Assembly (NCBI RefSeq): GCF_004135385.1
Contig: NZ_CP035493.1
Location: 3,291,440-3,355,439, forward strand
Direction of reading: 5' to 3'
DNA from: Xylanimonas protaetiae
GTDB lineage: Bacteria > Actinomycetota > Actinomycetes > Actinomycetales > Cellulomonadaceae
Length of the DNA: 64,000 bases
The notes beneath the pieces were generated by a model that ran no database searches, was not told where the DNA came from, and saw nothing but the letters and a program-made list of their open reading frames with translations. Of the stretch, positions 29,680 to 39,815 are shown in pieces (the first letter of the stretch is position 1; each line of letters opens with the position of its first letter). Both the position numbers and the translations under genes were made by a program.

Positions 29680-30894
29680 CTACGCCACGACGAGCGGGAT
29701 CGTCATCTCCTCGGGCGTGAACGAGCCGTGCACGCCCAGCAGCGCCAACGACGGCGGCGTCTGCGTGCGGGAGTCGACGATCGTCAGGCGTCCGCGCGGC
29801 GCGACGACGACGTCGCCGACCCAGGGCAGCACGTGGTCGGAGACGGGGCCGAGCCAGCCCGCCGCGACGGCCTCGGCGCGGGTCGCGACGACGGCGCGCT
29901 CCCCCAGCACGTCCCGCCAGCGGGCGGCGACGTCGTCCGGGGACCCGGACGCGTAGAGGTGCACCGCGCGCGGCTCGCCGCCGACGAGCGCGACGCCCTC
30001 CGCGAGCGCCGGCGTCGTCGCGACGTCGAACCGGTCGTCGAGGTCGACCTGCACCTGGCCGTGGTCGGCCGTGACGAGCACGAGCGTGCCCGCGGGCACG
30101 GAGCGGACCAGGCGGGCGAGCTCGCGGTCGAACGCCTCGAGCGCGTCTCCCCACTGCCACGAGTGCCACCCGTGGTGGTGGCCGACCTTGTCGACATCGC
30201 CCCAGTACAGGTAGGCGAGCCCCGGGGAGCGCAGCGCGCGCACGACGCCGTCGACGCGGGCCTCGAGCTTCTCGGCGGCCACGTACTGGGCGCCGCGCAG
30301 CGCGGCGAGCGTCATGCCGGAGCCCGCGAACCGGGACGGGCCCACGGACGTGACGCGGATGCCGGCGGCGGTGACGTGCTCGAAGACCGTGGGCTCGCGC
30401 TGGAGCACGTCGGCGGGCACCGGGAGCGGGCTCGCGAGCTGCTGCCCGCCGGGCCGCGAGATCCGGTACGGGTCGGACTGCTCCGTCCACGACACCATGT
30501 TCGCCAGGCCGCCCGTGGCCGGGTTGCGCTGCGTGTAGCCGAGCATGCCCGTGCGCCCCGGCGCGGTGCCCGTGCCGAAGGTCGACACGGCGGCGGCCGT
30601 CGTCGACGGGAACGTGGTGCGCAGCCGGCGCGTCTCCGGCAGCCGCCCGCGCAGGAAGGGCGCGTGGCCCGCGCGCTCGGCCACGTTGAGGTACCCCAGC
30701 CCGTCGCACAGCACGACGACGACGCGCTCCGCCGACGGCAGGCCCAGCGCGGTCGCGCACTGCGCGGAGTCGAGCCCGGTCGACGTGGTCATCGCGACGC
30801 CCAGCGCTCCGGCCGCGCCCGGGAGCACTGCCGCGAGCGAGTCCGTGCCGTAGGAGGGCGCGAGCAGGCCGTCCGGCAGCGCGAGGTCCGTCAT
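29680..30894 (-). CDS. Alkaline phosphatase-fold phosphodiesterase/nucleotide pyrophosphatase
   Basis: 404-aa member of the type I phosphodiesterase/nucleotide pyrophosphatase branch of the alkaline phosphatase superfamily. It has the first metal site 'VVVLCDGLGYLN', nucleophile Thr in 'FPSTTAAAVSTFGTG', later metal residues in 'GDVDKVGHHHG' and 'LVTADHGQVQ', and a final His in 'GVHGSFTPEE'. No signal peptide is seen, so it is probably cytosolic. Substrate unknown. The ATG lies one base after the stop of the DUF5998 gene, so the two are co-translated. Confidence 0.85.
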   Translation of the reverse strand: MTDLALPDGLLAPSYGTDSLAAVLPGAAGALGVAMTTSTGLDSAQCATALGLPSAERVVVVLCDGLGYLNVAERAGHAPFLRGRLPETRRLRTTFPSTTAAAVSTFGTGTAPGRTGMLGYTQRNPATGGLANMVSWTEQSDPYRISRPGGQQLASPLPVPADVLQREPTVFEHVTAAGIRVTSVGPSRFAGSGMTLAALRGAQYVAAEKLEARVDGVVRALRSPGLAYLYWGDVDKVGHHHGWHSWQWGDALEAFDRELARLVRSVPAGTLVLVTADHGQVQVDLDDRFDVATTPALAEGVALVGGEPRAVHLYASGSPDDVAARWRDVLGERAVVATRAEAVAAGWLGPVSDHVLPWVGDVVVAPRGRLTIVDSRTQTPPSLALLGVHGSFTPEEMTIPLVVA

Positions 30895-30895
30895 G

Positions 30896-31510
30896 TCAGC
30901 GGCGCCGCGTCGTCGCCGCGGACAGCGTCCGGGCGAACGCCACCGCGCGGCGGACGGCGGCGGGGCCCTCCGCGGCGGCGGCCACGCGGACCACGACGTC
31001 GTCGGGCAGCATCGAGCCGGTCAGGCCGTGGTCGGCGTCGCACGACGGGTCGCCGCACGTCGCGGGCTCGAGCTCGATGCGGCTCACGGCGCCCCAGCCG
31101 ACGACGAGGCTCAGCTCGGACGTGTGGTCGCCGCCGGCGCCGCTGCGGTAGGACGCGGGCTCGGCGACGACGTGCGTCAGCGACACCGAGCGCACCTCCG
31201 AGAGCGGCACGGCGTCCGTCGTGGCGGCCGCCGACGACGGGTTGGCGTGGTCGCCCTCGTGGTCGTCGACGTGCGCGGTGACCAGGCGCGACTCGGTCAG
31301 GACGAGCACGGTGAGGTGGCGGCGCACCTCGGAGTCGAAGGTCGTCTCGGCCTGCACCAGGTGGGCGACCACGGCCTCCCCCGCGAGCGCGACGTCGAGG
31401 ACGTCGGCGACGAGCTGCGGGTAGTAGCCCGCGCGCACGAGCTCGGCGGTCAGGTCGGCGGGCAGTCCGGACGATGCGGTCAGGTCGGCGGGCGAGTCGG
31501 TGTGGGGCAC
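30896..31510 (-). CDS. DUF5998 protein
   Basis: 204-aa actinobacterial protein of unknown function. Recognised from its 'AGYYPQLVADVLDVALAGE' start, 'HLVQAETTFDSEVRRHLTVL' core and the Cys pair in 'ATCGDPSCDADHGLTGS'. The GTG at 31510 lies 6 bases after an ACAAT-type -10. Operon with the downstream phosphodiesterase (and probably tdk), an arrangement I have seen in other actinobacteria. Confidence 0.75.
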   Translation of the reverse strand: MPHTDSPADLTASSGLPADLTAELVRAGYYPQLVADVLDVALAGEAVVAHLVQAETTFDSEVRRHLTVLVLTESRLVTAHVDDHEGDHANPSSAAATTDAVPLSEVRSVSLTHVVAEPASYRSGAGGDHTSELSLVVGWGAVSRIELEPATCGDPSCDADHGLTGSMLPDDVVVRVAAAAEGPAAVRRAVAFARTLSAATTRRR

Positions 31511-31585
31511 GGGAGCATTGTTCCACCGCGGGGCGCGACGCCGGCGGCCGAGCTGTGGAAACCCCGCTGCGGCGGCGCCGCGTGG

Positions 31586-34327
31586 TCAGCCGGGCAGCAC
31601 GCGGCGCAGCGGGTCGCGGCGCTCGGCGGCATGCCGCAGGCGCACGGCCGCGTGCAGCACCGACACGCCCTGCTCGGCGGCGACGACGGGGTACAGCTCC
31701 AGCGAGGCGAGCTCGGGCAGGTCGTCGGCCATGACGGACACGCGCGCCACGACGTCCTCGACCGCGTCGACGTCGGCGTGCGGGGCGCCCTGGTAGCCGA
31801 ACAGGCGCGGCGCGGCCCGCACCGCGCGCACGAGCTCGTGCACGTCGACGTCGGTGAGCGGCGCGACGGCGGAGGCGACGTCGCCGAGCAGGTCGACGGC
31901 GTCGCCGGCGAGGCCGAAGGAGACGACCGGCCCGAACAGCGGGTCCTCGACGGACCGCACGACGACGGCGACGCCCGTCGGGGCCATCGACTGCACCTCG
32001 AGGAGCGGGTCGAGGCCCGCCGCCCGCGCGACGGCCCGCATGCGCTCGAACGCCTCGCGCAGCTCCTCGGCGTCGGCGAGGTCGAGGCGCACGCCGCCCA
32101 GGTCGGTGCGGTGCCGCAAGGTCGGGCTGGCCGTCTTGAGCGCCACGGGCCAGCCGAGCGCCGCGGCCGCGGCCACGGCGTCGCCGGCGGTGGGGACGCG
32201 GCGCACGGGCCAGACCCGCAGGCCGTAGCAGGCGAGCAGCTCGGCCGCGGCGGCGCCGTCGAGCGTCACGCTCGTCTCGACGCCCTCCCCCCACGGCTCT
32301 CCCCGCTCCGGCGCGGGGACCGCCGCGAGCGCTGCCGTGACCAGGCGGCGCGCGGCACGCCGGTCGATGCCGGGCGGCTGCACGGCGGCGCCGTGGTCGC
32401 GCTCGCGCCAGCGGGCGTAGGCGACCACCTTGCCGAGCGCGGCGACGGCGTCCTCGGGCGTGGAGTACGCGGGAACGCGCACCTGGGTGCCGTCGGGGGC
32501 GGTCGCGGCGAGCTCGTCGGGCATGCCGTGCAGCCCGATGACGGACACGACCGTGGTGCGCCCCGTGCGCGCCGCGGCCTGCGCGACGGCCCGGGCGACG
32601 ACGTCGCCGCGCTCCATGACGACGGGTACGTCGACGACGACGACGGCGTCGCACGCGTCCTCGGCGTAGAGGGACTCGACGACGCGCTCGACGTCGTCGG
32701 CGGACCGCTCGGGGGCGAGGAAGTCGCTGGAGGACGCGACGACGAGGCCGTGGGCGGCGGCCGCCTCGGCCACGAGCGCGGCGAGGGCCGCGGAGCTGGC
32801 CAGGATGCCGACGCGCCCGCCGCGCGGCAGCGGCTGGTGCGCGAGCACCTGCGCGATGTCGATGAGCTGGTGGGTGTTCTCGGCGCGGATGACGCCGGCC
32901 TGGCGCAGCAGCTCGTCGAGCAGGGCGCGCGGGGCGTGCGTGGCGCGCACGGCGTGGCCGGGCATGACAACCTGCCCGGAGCGGCCCGCGACGACCACGA
33001 CGACGGGCTTCTCGGCGGCGAGCCGCCGGGCGACGCGCGTGAACTTGCGCGGGTTGCCGATCGACTCGAGGTACAGGCAGGCCACCTTGGTGGCGGGGTC
33101 GTCGTGCCAGTACTGCATGAGGTCGTTGCCGGAGACGTCGGCGCGGTGCCCGGCGGACACGATCGCGGAGACGCCCAGGCCGCGGCGCACGAGCGTCGCG
33201 GCGAGCGTGACCGCGGCGGGCGCCGACTGGCAGAACAGGCCGACGACGCCGGGGGCCGGCGGGTGCTCGGCGAGGCTCGCGTGCAGCCGCGCGCCGGGCT
33301 GGGTGGTGACGATGCCCCAGGACGCGGGGCCGACGACGCGCATGCCGAGCCCGTGCGCGACGCGCAGCAGCTCGCGCCGCCGCTCGAGGCCCTCGGGGCC
33401 GGTCTCGGCGAACCCCGCCGAGAGCACGACGACACCCCGGGCGCCCGTGCCCGCCAGCCGCCGGACGGCCGCGACGGCGTCGGCGGCGGGCACCGCGAGG
33501 AGGACGAGGTCGACGGCAGGGACGTCGTCCCAGGCCGGGACGTGCCGCGCGTCCGGGCCTGGGGCCGCCGGCGGGTCGAGCACGAACAGCTCGGTGTCGC
33601 CGGGGTCGGCGGCCGCGGCGTCGAGCACGCGCTGGGCCAGCAGCGCGGACGCGGCCCAGCCCGGGACGCCCGTGTCCGGCCCGGGACCGACCAGCAGGAC
33701 GCGGCGCGCGGTGAGCAGCGCCTGCATCGAGCGGGCCTCGGCGCGGTGCTCGCGGTCCGCCATGACCTGCCGCGACCGCTCCGTCGGGTCGAGGTCCACG
33801 GAGACGGTGACGACGCCGTCGTCGAGGTGCTGGCGCACGTCGTACCCGGCGTCGCGGAACACGGCGAGCATGCCGCCGTTCTGCGGCAGCACGTCGGCGG
33901 TGAAGCGGCGCAGGCCGCGCTCGCGCGCCGCGGCGGCGAGGTGCTCCAGCAGCACGGACCCGAGGCCCACGCCCTGCACGGAGTCGGCGATGTTGAACGC
34001 GACCTCGGCCAGACCCGGCTCGACGACGTCGTACCGGGCGACGCCGAGGATGTCCTGCGTGCCCGGGTCCTCCGGGCTGGTGCGGACGGCGACGAGCGCG
34101 GCGCGGTCGACGTGGTCGACGTGCGTGAAGAGCGCGAGCTCGCGGTCCGAGAGCCGGCGCACGGGCGCGAAGAAGCGGAAGTAGGACGACCGCTCCGACT
34201 GGTTGACCTGGAACCGCTGGAGGGCGTCGGCGTCCGCAGGGCGGATCGGTCGCAGGTGGGTGGTGGTGCCGTCACGCAGGACGACGTCCGCCTCCCACGC
34301 GACGGGGTACGCGGCCGTCTCGCTCAC
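31586..34327 (-). CDS. GNAT acetyltransferase fused to ADP-forming acyl-CoA synthetase-like domains
   Basis: 913-aa fusion of the Pat/Pka type. Residues 1-200 are a GNAT domain with the acetyl-CoA loop '[13 protein letters not shown]'. Then come a CoA-binding Rossmann domain (about 210-330), a succinyl-CoA-ligase-like domain with '[20 protein letters not shown]' (about 350-640), and a C-terminal ATP-grasp domain with '[20 protein letters not shown]'. In the known enzymes the GNAT part acetylates lysines of acetyl-CoA synthetase and others, while the synthetase part senses acyl-CoA. Here the GNAT part is N-terminal, whereas Salmonella Pat has it C-terminal. The GTG follows TAGCCT by 6 bases. 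Confidence 0.85.
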   Translation of the reverse strand: MSETAAYPVAWEADVVLRDGTTTHLRPIRPADADALQRFQVNQSERSSYFRFFAPVRRLSDRELALFTHVDHVDRAALVAVRTSPEDPGTQDILGVARYDVVEPGLAEVAFNIADSVQGVGLGSVLLEHLAAAARERGLRRFTADVLPQNGGMLAVFRDAGYDVRQHLDDGVVTVSVDLDPTERSRQVMADREHRAEARSMQALLTARRVLLVGPGPDTGVPGWAASALLAQRVLDAAAADPGDTELFVLDPPAAPGPDARHVPAWDDVPAVDLVLLAVPAADAVAAVRRLAGTGARGVVVLSAGFAETGPEGLERRRELLRVAHGLGMRVVGPASWGIVTTQPGARLHASLAEHPPAPGVVGLFCQSAPAAVTLAATLVRRGLGVSAIVSAGHRADVSGNDLMQYWHDDPATKVACLYLESIGNPRKFTRVARRLAAEKPVVVVVAGRSGQVVMPGHAVRATHAPRALLDELLRQAGVIRAENTHQLIDIAQVLAHQPLPRGGRVGILASSAALAALVAEAAAAHGLVVASSSDFLAPERSADDVERVVESLYAEDACDAVVVVDVPVVMERGDVVARAVAQAAARTGRTTVVSVIGLHGMPDELAATAPDGTQVRVPAYSTPEDAVAALGKVVAYARWRERDHGAAVQPPGIDRRAARRLVTAALAAVPAPERGEPWGEGVETSVTLDGAAAAELLACYGLRVWPVRRVPTAGDAVAAAAALGWPVALKTASPTLRHRTDLGGVRLDLADAEELREAFERMRAVARAAGLDPLLEVQSMAPTGVAVVVRSVEDPLFGPVVSFGLAGDAVDLLGDVASAVAPLTDVDVHELVRAVRAAPRLFGYQGAPHADVDAVEDVVARVSVMADDLPELASLELYPVVAAEQGVSVLHAAVRLRHAAERRDPLRRVLPG

Positions 34328-34333
34328 GCGCCC

Positions 34334-34339
34334 AGGCTA
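34334..34339 (-). promoter_or_regulatory. Leaderless -10 box (TAGCCT) of the GNAT/acyl-CoA synthetase gene
   Basis: TAGCCT on the minus strand, 6 bases before the GTG at 34327. Confidence 0.55.
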
Positions 34340-34447
34340 ACCGGGCGGGCGGCGCGCGCGCCGATATCCGTGCCGCTCGTGTCGGTGCGCAGGTCTACGC
34401 TCCGGGTGCCGGCCGCAGCGGCCGTGCGCAACGCCAGGGAGGCTGCA

Positions 34448-35341
34448 TTGACCAGGCGCGGAGCACTCCTCTTCGTCGCCCTCGGGATCATCTGGGGCAT
34501 CCCGTACCTGTTCATCCGGCTGGCGGTCGCGGAGCTGTCACCGCCCGTGATCGTGCTCGGCCGGTGCGTCATCGGCGCGCTCGTGCTGCTGCCGTTCGCG
34601 CTGCGCTCGGGCGACCTGCGCGCGGTGCTGCGGCGCTGGCCCCTGGTGCTCGCCTACGCGGGCGTCGAGATCATGCTCGCCTGGTGGCTGCTGACCGACG
34701 CCGAGCGGCACATCACGTCCTCGCTCGCCGGGCTGCTCGTCGCCGCGACGCCGATCTTCGCCACGGTGCTCGCGCTCGCGCTGCGCATCGACCGGCGCGT
34801 GTCGCCGCTGCGCGTCACCGGGCTGCTCGTGGGGCTCGGCGGCGTGGCCGCGCTCGCCGGGGTCGACGCCGCCGGGGGCGCTCCCCTGCGCCCCGTGCTC
34901 CAGGTGCTCGCGACGGCGCTGTGCTACGCCATCGGGCCGATGATCATCGCGCGGCGGCTGGGCGGCGTGTCCCCCGTCGCCGTCAACGCCGTCGCGCTGA
35001 GCCTCGCCGCCATCGTCTACGCGCCCTTCGCGGTCGCGTCGTGGCCCACGTCGACGCCGTCGGGCGGGGTCATCGGGTCCGTCGTGCTGCTGGGACTCGT
35101 GCCGACGGCGCTCGCGTTCGTGCTGCTGTTCCAGCTCATCGCCGAGGTGGGGCCGGCGCCCGCCACCGTCATCACCTACCTCAACCAGGCGGTCGCGCTG
35201 CTCGCGGGCGTGGTCTTCCTGTCCGAACCCGTCACGACGGGCATCGTCGTCGGCTTCCCGCTCGTGCTCGTCGGCGCGTTCCTCGCGACGTGGCGGCCAC
35301 GCCGTGCACGTGTCGCCGAGCCCGCGGCACGCGCGGGATAG
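34448..35341 (+). CDS. DMT-superfamily (EamA) transporter
   Basis: 297-aa membrane protein with ten helices in two EamA repeats. The first repeat opens '[19 protein letters not shown]' and the second '[17 protein letters not shown]', with the closing '[20 protein letters not shown]' signature. Family members export amino acids or small metabolites; substrate unknown. The start is the TTG at 34448, preceded by AGGGAGG five bases away, a stronger signal than any in-frame alternative. A TACGCT hexamer at 34393-34398 may be its -10. Its TAG stop forms part of the TAGGGT -10 box of the next gene. Confidence 0.82.
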   Translation: MTRRGALLFVALGIIWGIPYLFIRLAVAELSPPVIVLGRCVIGALVLLPFALRSGDLRAVLRRWPLVLAYAGVEIMLAWWLLTDAERHITSSLAGLLVAATPIFATVLALALRIDRRVSPLRVTGLLVGLGGVAALAGVDAAGGAPLRPVLQVLATALCYAIGPMIIARRLGGVSPVAVNAVALSLAAIVYAPFAVASWPTSTPSGGVIGSVVLLGLVPTALAFVLLFQLIAEVGPAPATVITYLNQAVALLAGVVFLSEPVTTGIVVGFPLVLVGAFLATWRPRRARVAEPAARAG

Positions 35342-35344
35342 GGT
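35339..35344 (+). promoter_or_regulatory. -10 box (TAGGGT) of the topoisomerase gene
   Basis: TAGGGT overlapping the DMT stop codon, 54 bases before the ATG. It would give a leader of about 45 bases, containing a GCAGGAG Shine-Dalgarno. Confidence 0.4.
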
Positions 35345-35397
35345 GCCTCGAACGTCCGTCCGAACGCAGCCCGACCACCCCGCAGGAGCCGCACCCC

Positions 35398-37938
35398 ATG
35401 GCGCGCAAGCCCGTCGCCGCCCCGGCCGAGCCCTTCGACGAGAAGATCGTCGACATCGACGTCGCCTCCGAGATGGAGTCGTCGTTCCTCGAGTACGCGT
35501 ACTCCGTCATCTACGCGCGCGCGCTGCCGGACGCCCGGGACGGTCTCAAGCCGGTGCAGCGCCGCATCCTGTACATGATGTCGGACATGGGCCTGCGGCC
35601 CGACCGGCCCTACGTGAAGTCCTCGCGCGTCATCGGCGAGGTCATGGGCAAGCTGCACCCCCACGGCGACCAGGCCATCTACGACGCGCTCGTGCGCCTC
35701 GCGCAGGACTTCTCGCTGCGCCTGCCGCTGGTGGACGGCCACGGCAACTTCGGCTCGCTCGACGACGGCCCCGCCGCCCCCCGGTACACCGAGGCCCGCC
35801 TGGCCCCGCCGTCGACGGCGATGACCGCGGGCCTGGACGAGGACGTCGTCGACTTCGTCCCGAACTACGACAACAAGCTGACCCAGCCCGAGGTGCTGCC
35901 GTCCGCGATCCCGAACCTGCTGGTCAACGGCGCGTCCGGCATCGCCGTGGGCATGGCCACGAACATGGCCCCGCACAACCTCGTCGAGGTCGTCGCGGCG
36001 GGCCAGCACCTGCTCACGAACCCGTCGGCGACGCTCGAGGACGTCATGCGGTTCGTCCCCGGCCCCGACCTGCCCACGGGCGGCAAGATCGTGGGCCTCG
36101 ACGGCGTCCGCGACGCCTACCGCACGGGCCGCGGCACGTTCCGCACCCGGGCCACCGCGCGCATCGAGAACATCACGCCGCGCCGCCGCGGCATCACCAT
36201 CACCGAGCTGCCGTACCTGGTGGGCCCGGAGAAGGTGGTCGAGAAGATCGCCGACGGCGTCAAGACGAAGAAGATCCAGGGCGTCGCCAACGTCCAGGAC
36301 CTCACCGACCGCGCGCACGGGCTGCGCCTCGTGGTCGAGGTCAAGACCGGCTTCGACCCCGAGGCCGTGCTCGAGCAGCTGTACCGCACCACGCCGCTCG
36401 AGGACTCGTTCGGCATCAACAACGTGGCCCTGGTTGACGGGCAGCCGCGCACCCTCGGCCTGCTCGAGCTGCTGCGGGTGTGGGTGGACCACCGCATCGC
36501 CGTCGTCCGCCGCCGCACGGCCTACCGCCTCGGCAAGCGCAAGGAACGCCTCCACCTGGTCGAGGGCCTGCTCCTCGCGATCGTCGACATCGACGAGGTC
36601 ATCCAGGTCATCCGCTCGTCGGACGACGCCGGCATCGCCCGCGCGCGCCTCATGGACGTGTTCGACCTGTCCGAGCCGCAGGCCACCTACATCCTCGACC
36701 TCCAGCTGCGCCGCCTGACCCGGTTCAGCCGCATCGAGCTGGAGAAGGAGCAGAGCGACCTCGTCAAGGAGATCGCCGAGCTCGAGGAGATCCTCGGCTC
36801 GGACGCCGTGCTGCGCCGCGTCGTCTCCGCCGAGATGGGCGAGGTCGCCTCGACCTACGGCACCCCGCGCCGCACCGTGCTGCTCGACGCCGCGGGAGGC
36901 ACGGCGACGTCGGCGGCCCCGGCTCCGGGCGCCCGCGGGCGCAAGGTCGGCGAGATCTCCCTCGAGATCGCCGACCAGCCCACGCACGTGCTGCTGTCCG
37001 CGACCGGCCTGCTGGCGCGCACGACGATCGAGCCCGCCGCGGCGGGCGAGGGCACCCTCCCCGACGCCGTCGAGCCCGACGCCGGCCCTGGCACGGGCGT
37101 GGTGTCCCGCCACGGCCGTCGTCACGCGCACGACGCCCTGCGCGGCGACGTCGCGACGACGTCGCGCTCCGACATCGGGCTCGTGACCACCGCGGGCCGC
37201 GTGCTGCGCATCTCCGCGCTGGAGCTCCCCGCGATCCCGCCCACCGACGGCGCCCCGTCGCTCTCCGGCGGCATCCCCGTGGCCGAGCTGGCCGACCTCG
37301 CCCCGGGCGAGGAGGCGCTCACGGTCGTCTCGTTGGCCGACGACGCGCCCACGCTCGCGCTCGGCACCGCGGGCGGCGTGGTCAAGCGCGTGACCGCGGG
37401 CGACGTCCCCGGCAACAAGGACGAGTGGCCCGTCATCACGCTCAAGGACGGCGACTCCGTCGTCGGCGCCGCCCCGGTGACCGACGACGACGAGGTCGTG
37501 TTCGTCGCGTCCGACTCGTCCCTGCTGCACTACGCGGCCTCCGCGGTGCGCCCCCAGGGGCGCGCGGGCGGCGGCATCGCGGGCATCAGCCTCGCCGCGG
37601 GGCAGACCGTCGTGTTCTTCGGCGCCGCGCGGGCCGCGGTCCGCCCGGAGCTCGCCGTCGTGACGGTCGCCGGGACCGAGGGGCAGCTGCCCGGCGTCGG
37701 CGGCGGGTCCGTCAAGGTCACGCCCTACGAGCTCTACCCGGGCAAGGGGCGCGCGACGGGCGGCGTCCGCTCGCACCGCTTCCTCAAGGGCGAGGACCGG
37801 CTGGTCCTCGCGTGGGTGGGCGAGGGCCCGGCCCGCGCCGTCGGCGGCGCCGGACAGCCCGTCGACCTGCCCGCCGCGGACCACCGCCGCGACGGCTCCG
37901 GCGCTCCTCTGGCGGCGCCGATCACCGCGATCGGCTGA
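35398..37938 (+). CDS. parC: DNA topoisomerase IV/gyrase subunit A-like (ParC type)
   Basis: 846-aa type IIA topoisomerase breakage-reunion subunit. The winged-helix region has '[19 protein letters not shown]', the quinolone-region block runs from '[13 protein letters not shown]' to the catalytic Tyr130 in '[11 protein letters not shown]', and the coil and exit gate follow. The C-terminal beta-pinwheel (about 490-840) has no recognisable GyrA-box. That, together with the position away from a dnaN-gyrBA locus, favours ParC over GyrA, but the partner gene is not here. Position 92, equivalent to E. coli GyrA Ser83, is Gln. The ATG follows GCAGGAG. Confidence 0.85.
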   Translation: MARKPVAAPAEPFDEKIVDIDVASEMESSFLEYAYSVIYARALPDARDGLKPVQRRILYMMSDMGLRPDRPYVKSSRVIGEVMGKLHPHGDQAIYDALVRLAQDFSLRLPLVDGHGNFGSLDDGPAAPRYTEARLAPPSTAMTAGLDEDVVDFVPNYDNKLTQPEVLPSAIPNLLVNGASGIAVGMATNMAPHNLVEVVAAGQHLLTNPSATLEDVMRFVPGPDLPTGGKIVGLDGVRDAYRTGRGTFRTRATARIENITPRRRGITITELPYLVGPEKVVEKIADGVKTKKIQGVANVQDLTDRAHGLRLVVEVKTGFDPEAVLEQLYRTTPLEDSFGINNVALVDGQPRTLGLLELLRVWVDHRIAVVRRRTAYRLGKRKERLHLVEGLLLAIVDIDEVIQVIRSSDDAGIARARLMDVFDLSEPQATYILDLQLRRLTRFSRIELEKEQSDLVKEIAELEEILGSDAVLRRVVSAEMGEVASTYGTPRRTVLLDAAGGTATSAAPAPGARGRKVGEISLEIADQPTHVLLSATGLLARTTIEPAAAGEGTLPDAVEPDAGPGTGVVSRHGRRHAHDALRGDVATTSRSDIGLVTTAGRVLRISALELPAIPPTDGAPSLSGGIPVAELADLAPGEEALTVVSLADDAPTLALGTAGGVVKRVTAGDVPGNKDEWPVITLKDGDSVVGAAPVTDDDEVVFVASDSSLLHYAASAVRPQGRAGGGIAGISLAAGQTVVFFGAARAAVRPELAVVTVAGTEGQLPGVGGGSVKVTPYELYPGKGRATGGVRSHRFLKGEDRLVLAWVGEGPARAVGGAGQPVDLPAADHRRDGSGAPLAAPITAIG

Positions 37939-37963
37939 GGCCGACCGGCGGCGGCGTTCCGAG

Positions 37964-37999
37964 TCAGGCCTGGTCTCAGGCCTGGTCTCAGGCCTCGTC
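37964..37999. repeat. 12-bp tandem repeat at the hydrolase stop
   Basis: Three copies of TCAGGCCTGGTC (37964, 37976, 37988; the last with one change). The third copy contains the minus-strand stop codon of the alpha/beta hydrolase. It lies between the convergent topoisomerase and hydrolase genes. Confidence 0.85.
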
Positions 38000-38710
38000 G
38001 ACGTCCTGGTCGACCGCCGCGAGGATCGCCTCGGCCAGCTTGGCAGGCCTGGTGAGCATGGGCCAGTGCCCGGTGGGCAGGTCGACGATCTCGTAGTCCG
38101 TGAGCAGCGACAGCTCGCGCACGTACGGGTGGTCCTGCCCCATGAGCGCGCGCAGCGCCTCGGCGGGGTACTCGCACGCGATGACGGTGCCGGGGATCGT
38201 GCGGCGCTCGTCGGCGCTGCCGGTGTAGTGGTGCGCCTCGCGCACCGTGTTGCCGGGCTGCGGGACCGCCCGGGCGCGGAACTGCTCCCGCAGCGCGTCG
38301 GTGAGGTCGACGAGGTCCTCGTCCCCGAACTGGTCCCACGACGGCAGCTCGTGGTCGACGACGGCCGGGTCGAGCCCCGCGTCGACGGCGTCGCCCTCCG
38401 CCATCGGGCCGCTGTCGACGTAGACGACGCGGGGCACGCGGTCGATGCGCTGGGCGGCGGCCGCGTAGGCGAGCCCCCCGCTCGCGGAGTGCCCCACGAG
38501 CACGACGGGCGCGTCGTCGGGGACGGCGTCGATCGCGGCGACGACGGCGTCGACGTGGTCGGAGAGGTGGATGCCCGACCGGTCGGCGCCGGGCGTCAGC
38601 CCGGGGAGCGTGAGCGCGTGCACGGTGTGCCCTGCGGCCTCCAGGGCGGGAACGACGTCGTCCCACGCGGACGCGTCGAGCCAGAATCCAGGGATCAGCA
38701 CGATGTCCAT
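37988..38710 (-). CDS. Alpha/beta hydrolase
   Basis: 240-aa single-domain alpha/beta hydrolase. The oxyanion segment is 'LIPGFWLDASAWDDV', the nucleophile elbow 'VLVGHSASGGLAY' has Ser, and the catalytic His is in 'VDLPTGHWPMLTRP', close to the C-terminus. The acid is probably in the 'LLTDYEIVD' region. Substrate unknown; the size and motifs resemble salicylate-esterase-like or RsbQ-like proteins. ATG at 38710, with TAGCGT and 7 bases upstream (leaderless). The last codons and stop are made from a 12-bp tandem repeat. Confidence 0.82.
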   Translation of the reverse strand: MDIVLIPGFWLDASAWDDVVPALEAAGHTVHALTLPGLTPGADRSGIHLSDHVDAVVAAIDAVPDDAPVVLVGHSASGGLAYAAAAQRIDRVPRVVYVDSGPMAEGDAVDAGLDPAVVDHELPSWDQFGDEDLVDLTDALREQFRARAVPQPGNTVREAHHYTGSADERRTIPGTVIACEYPAEALRALMGQDHPYVRELSLLTDYEIVDLPTGHWPMLTRPAKLAEAILAAVDQDVDEA

Positions 38711-38717
38711 GCCAGCC

Positions 38718-38723
38718 ACGCTA
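38718..38723 (-). promoter_or_regulatory. Leaderless -10 box (TAGCGT) of the alpha/beta hydrolase
   Basis: TAGCGT on the minus strand with 7 bases to the ATG at 38710. It lies only a few bases before the end of the lysoplasmalogenase gene (stop at 38721-38723). Confidence 0.55.
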
Positions 38724-39551
38724 CCCACGTCCCCCGACACGCTGCCCGGCGACGGAGCGCCGCCGCACGCCCGCGGCAAGCAGCGTCTGCGCGACGACGT
38801 AGGTGAGCATCACCAGGAACGCGTGCCCGCCGGGCGGCAGCGCGTCCACCGTCTCGGGCAGCCCTTGCGCCAGGCCGATGAGCCCGTCCGACACGAGGAA
38901 GACCGCCCCGCCGGCCGCGGCGAGCCGGTCGACGCCCGTGGCGAGCACCGCCATCGTCACGAGGGCGGCGCCGTACACGACGAGGCCGACCACCATCACC
39001 ACGGCCGCAGGCCCGGGCGGCAGCCCCTGCGACGCCCCCACGACGACGGCCAGGTAGACCACCGCGTAGAGCGCGACGACGCCGCGGGCGCGCCGCAGCA
39101 CGCTTCGGTCCCGGTACGGCCAGAACGCGGCGACGTAGACGAGCTGTGCGCACAGGAACACGCCCATCATCGCGGGGAAGGCCGCGTCGCCGGGCACGAA
39201 CGACGGCACCGTGTCGCCCGCCCAGGAGCACAGCAGCGCGACGACCGCGAGCTGCACGAGGCGGGGCCGCGGCGGCGCGGTCGCCGTCCACAGCGCGGCG
39301 GCGAGCGGGGGCATGAGCACCCACTGCGTCACGTGCGCGACGTCCCACCCGCCGGGGACCACGAGCTGCGCGACGAGGTGCACCAGCGCGAGCAGCAGGA
39401 AGAGGGCGAACCAGCCGCGCGCGGCGCGGGTCGGCAGCCAGGGCTCGATCCGGCGCAGCGCGGGAGTCAGGACGCCCCGGGGCAGCGCGCCTCCGGGGTC
39501 GGGGACCGGCTCGGGGTCGAACCCGGGTCCGGCGTGGACGTCGTCGTACAC
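38721..39551 (-). CDS. Lysoplasmalogenase (YhhN/TMEM86 family)
   Basis: 276-aa membrane protein with about eight helices (residues ~45-265) and a 44-residue acidic/proline N-terminal tail. YhhN signature blocks include 'QWVLMPPLAAALW', 'LLCSWAGDTVPSF' with the conserved acidic residue, 'FLCAQLVYVAAFWPYR' and 'FLVSDGLIGLAQ'. Family enzymes cleave lysoplasmalogens; whether this organism has plasmalogens is unknown. The GTG follows TAGCCT by 7 bases. Its stop shares bases with the promoter of the alpha/beta hydrolase downstream. Confidence 0.82.
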   Translation of the reverse strand: MYDDVHAGPGFDPEPVPDPGGALPRGVLTPALRRIEPWLPTRAARGWFALFLLLALVHLVAQLVVPGGWDVAHVTQWVLMPPLAAALWTATAPPRPRLVQLAVVALLCSWAGDTVPSFVPGDAAFPAMMGVFLCAQLVYVAAFWPYRDRSVLRRARGVVALYAVVYLAVVVGASQGLPPGPAAVVMVVGLVVYGAALVTMAVLATGVDRLAAAGGAVFLVSDGLIGLAQGLPETVDALPPGGHAFLVMLTYVVAQTLLAAGVRRRSVAGQRVGGRG

Positions 39552-39558
39552 GCCCCCG

Positions 39559-39564
39559 AGGCTA
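39559..39564 (-). promoter_or_regulatory. Leaderless -10 box (TAGCCT) of the lysoplasmalogenase
   Basis: TAGCCT on the minus strand with 7 bases to the GTG at 39551; it lies in the 24-bp gap after the feo operon. Confidence 0.55.
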
Positions 39565-39575
39565 GCGGGAGTCGG

Positions 39576-39815
39576 TCAGCGGGAGAAGGGGCAGCCCGCG
39601 CAGCTCGGGGCCCGCTCCACGCGCGCGCCGCCCGCCAGGCCGGAGCAGCCGGTGCACCCGAGCTGCAGGTCGCCCGCGGGGGTGACGATGCCGAGGCGCA
39701 CCCAGTGGTCGAGCGCGAGGTCGGCGAGCCCGGGGTCGACGCCGAGGTGCGCCGCGACGTGGTCGCCCGGCACGCCACGCCGCACGGCGTCGAGCACGTC
39801 CGCGAGCACGCTCAC
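39576..39815 (-). CDS. feoC: FeoC-like iron transport protein
   Basis: 79-aa protein. The N-terminal winged-helix-like part ('VLADVLDAVRRGVPGDHVAA', then 'DLALDHWVRLGIV') is followed by a cysteine cluster 'GCTGCSGLAGGARVERAPSC' and 'AGCPF', four Cys in C-x2-C pairs. This is the FeoC layout, in which the cysteines bind an Fe-S cluster or metal. FeoC is thought to regulate FeoB stability or activity. GTG start overlaps the feoB stop (GTGA). Third gene of the operon. Confidence 0.75.
   Translation of the reverse strand: MSVLADVLDAVRRGVPGDHVAAHLGVDPGLADLALDHWVRLGIVTPAGDLQLGCTGCSGLAGGARVERAPSCAGCPFSR

Noticed and set aside
34328-34345. IdeR box at AGGCTAACC
   Set aside because: Only one half-site matches; the sequence is explained by the TAGCCT -10 box of the downstream minus-strand gene.
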